Positions 7,004-7,949 of a DNA stretch of 7,949 nucleotides are shown in pieces (the stretch's first letter is position 1; each line of letters begins with the position of its first letter). The notes below the pieces were generated by a model. The model searched no databases. It saw only the letters and a program-made list of their open reading frames with translations, and was not told the origin of the DNA. The DNA is from PALSA-607 sp036510735 (lineage in GTDB: Bacteria > Actinomycetota > Actinomycetes > Acidothermales > Acidothermaceae). The DNA lies in contig DATCDK010000060.1 in NCBI GenBank assembly GCA_036510735.1, positions 1 to 7,949 on the forward strand, read 5' to 3'. The translations under genes and the position numbers were made by a program.

Positions 7004-7023
7004 CGGGTCACGTCTTCACGGCG
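6988..7023. repeat. Inverted repeat spanning both stop codons of the convergent genes
   Basis: CGCCGTG (6988-6994) and CACGGCG (7017-7023) form a perfect seven-base inverted repeat. Inside it GACG (7002-7005) can pair with CGTC (7011-7014). The structure covers the cyclase stop (7001-7003) and the methyltransferase stop (7008-7010, read on the minus strand). There is no T-run on either side, so it is not a classical intrinsic terminator. It could still slow or end transcription from either direction, or be chance in GC-rich DNA. Confidence 0.3.
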
Positions 7024-7949
7024 TCGGCGATCACCGCGTGGTGCTTTCCATCAATAAGTGCGAGGACGACGACTGCTTGCGTTGTGCCTTTCAGCTTGAG
7101 GTCGCGTCGTAGCTGTTCGACGTCGACCGCCGAGCCGCGCTTCATGATGGTGACCCCTCCGACGTCACGTTCGCGTAACGCAGAACGCAATCGCTTCAAC
7201 GAAAACGGCATAACCTCGCGCACCTCAAACGCGTGTGCGAACGGCGTCTCAACCCGGCGATCGCTCGTGAGGTACGCCGTCGTTGCGTCGAGGAGGACGC
7301 CATCGATCGATCGCGCGAGGTCGCCGATCAGGTGCGCCCGGACGACGGCATCGTCGGGTTCGTAGACGTAGCGGCGCATCTCACCCGTCGGCGCCGGCTC
7401 ATCGGCGTCCGACCTTGTTTGCATCGTTGCGCCGGACGGCAGCAGGGTCGCCCGTCGCCTTGTTTCACCGTCGGTGAAGAGGCCTGCCCAAAGCACTGCT
7501 TCCTTGAGGCCACCCGCTACTGAGACCCACTCGATCTCGATCCCGTCGGGTACCAGGTCATGCGGAATGCCAGGGGCGACTTTGGCCGCGGCCGACGGCA
7601 CGTTGGCGAGCAAGGCCGTGACGAACGACCAGGGTGGTGAGTAGGCGTTAACGTCGAATGTTCGCCGTCCGCTCGAACGCCGCGCGGGGTCGATGAAGGC
7701 GGCGTCATATTCGGTGAGATCTAGCGCCTCGACGTCGGCGTTCTCGATTCTTGCGTCGCTGTTCAGTCGCGCGGCGAGGACCGTGACCGGGTCGTGGTCG
7801 AAGCCGGTGACGTTGCACCCGGCGGCTTTCAGCGCGCGCAGGTCGGCACCGATCCCGCAGCACAGGTCGGCCACATTGGCTGGGCGTCCGAGGGTGGCGT
7901 TCAGGGCTTGGAACCTTGTCGCGCGATGTTGGGCGGCAACGGCGCTGGT
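7008..7949 (-). CDS. Class I SAM-dependent methyltransferase with THUMP-like C-terminal domain, N-terminus beyond window
   Basis: The frame is open from the window edge (7949) to the stop at 7008-7010, giving 313 visible residues. The true start lies beyond the window. The GTG at 7872-7874 is an internal Val in ANVADLCCG, not a start. The Rossmann motif I is ADLCCGIGADL (visible residues 27-37), the acidic motif II is VTGFDHDP, and AAFIDPARRSSGRRTF carries the DPAR motif IV. The C-terminal part, from about FEVREVMPFSLKRLR through TIMKRGSAVD to VVVLALIDGKHHAVI, resembles the THUMP-like domain often found with this methyltransferase in actinobacteria. THUMP-type domains generally bind RNA, so a tRNA or rRNA substrate is a reasonable inference, but I know of no established substrate for this family. 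It converges on the cyclase gene, with four bases between the stops. Confidence 0.9.
   Translation of the reverse strand, partial: TSAVAAQHRATRFQALNATLGRPANVADLCCGIGADLRALKAAGCNVTGFDHDPVTVLAARLNSDARIENADVEALDLTEYDAAFIDPARRSSGRRTFDVNAYSPPWSFVTALLANVPSAAAKVAPGIPHDLVPDGIEIEWVSVAGGLKEAVLWAGLFTDGETRRRATLLPSGATMQTRSDADEPAPTGEMRRYVYEPDDAVVRAHLIGDLARSIDGVLLDATTAYLTSDRRVETPFAHAFEVREVMPFSLKRLRSALRERDVGGVTIMKRGSAVDVEQLRRDLKLKGTTQAVVVLALIDGKHHAVIADAVKT

Noticed and set aside
7872..7874. A GTG start for the methyltransferase.
   Set aside because: The frame stays open to the window edge with family-like residues (AAQHRATRFQ) before it, and this GTG encodes Val in the SAM-binding motif.

Overview
The window is a gene-dense, high-GC stretch of bacterial chromosome. 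Overlapping ATGA, TGATG and GTGA junctions, several GTG starts, family 4 uracil-DNA glycosylase, the tsaE-tsaB-rimI-tsaD order and a THUMP-like methyltransferase all suggest an actinobacterium. An Acidimicrobiia-like lineage is possible, but no marker here settles the class.

Layout: positions 1-3364 form a probable plus-strand operon. It starts with the 3' part of a family 4 (Fe-S) uracil-DNA glycosylase. Then come tsaE, tsaB, rimI and tsaD, and finally a 92-residue antibiotic-biosynthesis-monooxygenase-like (ABM) protein. Junctions from tsaB onward overlap by 1-4 bases, and the largest gap inside the block is 26 bases. TsaB, TsaD and TsaE together transfer threonylcarbamoyl to A37 of ANN-decoding tRNAs (t6A). 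The enzyme that supplies threonylcarbamoyl-AMP (TsaC/TsaC2) is not in the window. RimI is the usual N-terminal acetyltransferase companion of this cluster.

A 63-base gap (3365-3427) holds a bulged hairpin. It is followed by a 1191-residue protein (3428-7003) that joins a double zinc ribbon, a class III nucleotide cyclase domain, a STAND/AAA-type ATPase and a long helical TPR-like region. This looks like a separate signalling gene and is the most distinctive item here. A minus-strand class I methyltransferase with a C-terminal THUMP-like domain (7008-7949, N-terminus beyond the window) ends four bases from the cyclase stop.

No RNA genes, insertion sequences, CRISPR arrays or phage genes were seen, and no gap between genes exceeds 63 bases. 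Most of the window is conserved housekeeping. I found no convincing undescribed multi-gene system. The points worth a second look are the cyclase fusion with its altered substrate-position residue, the ABM gene coupled to tsaD, and the small inverted repeats at both ends of the cyclase gene.
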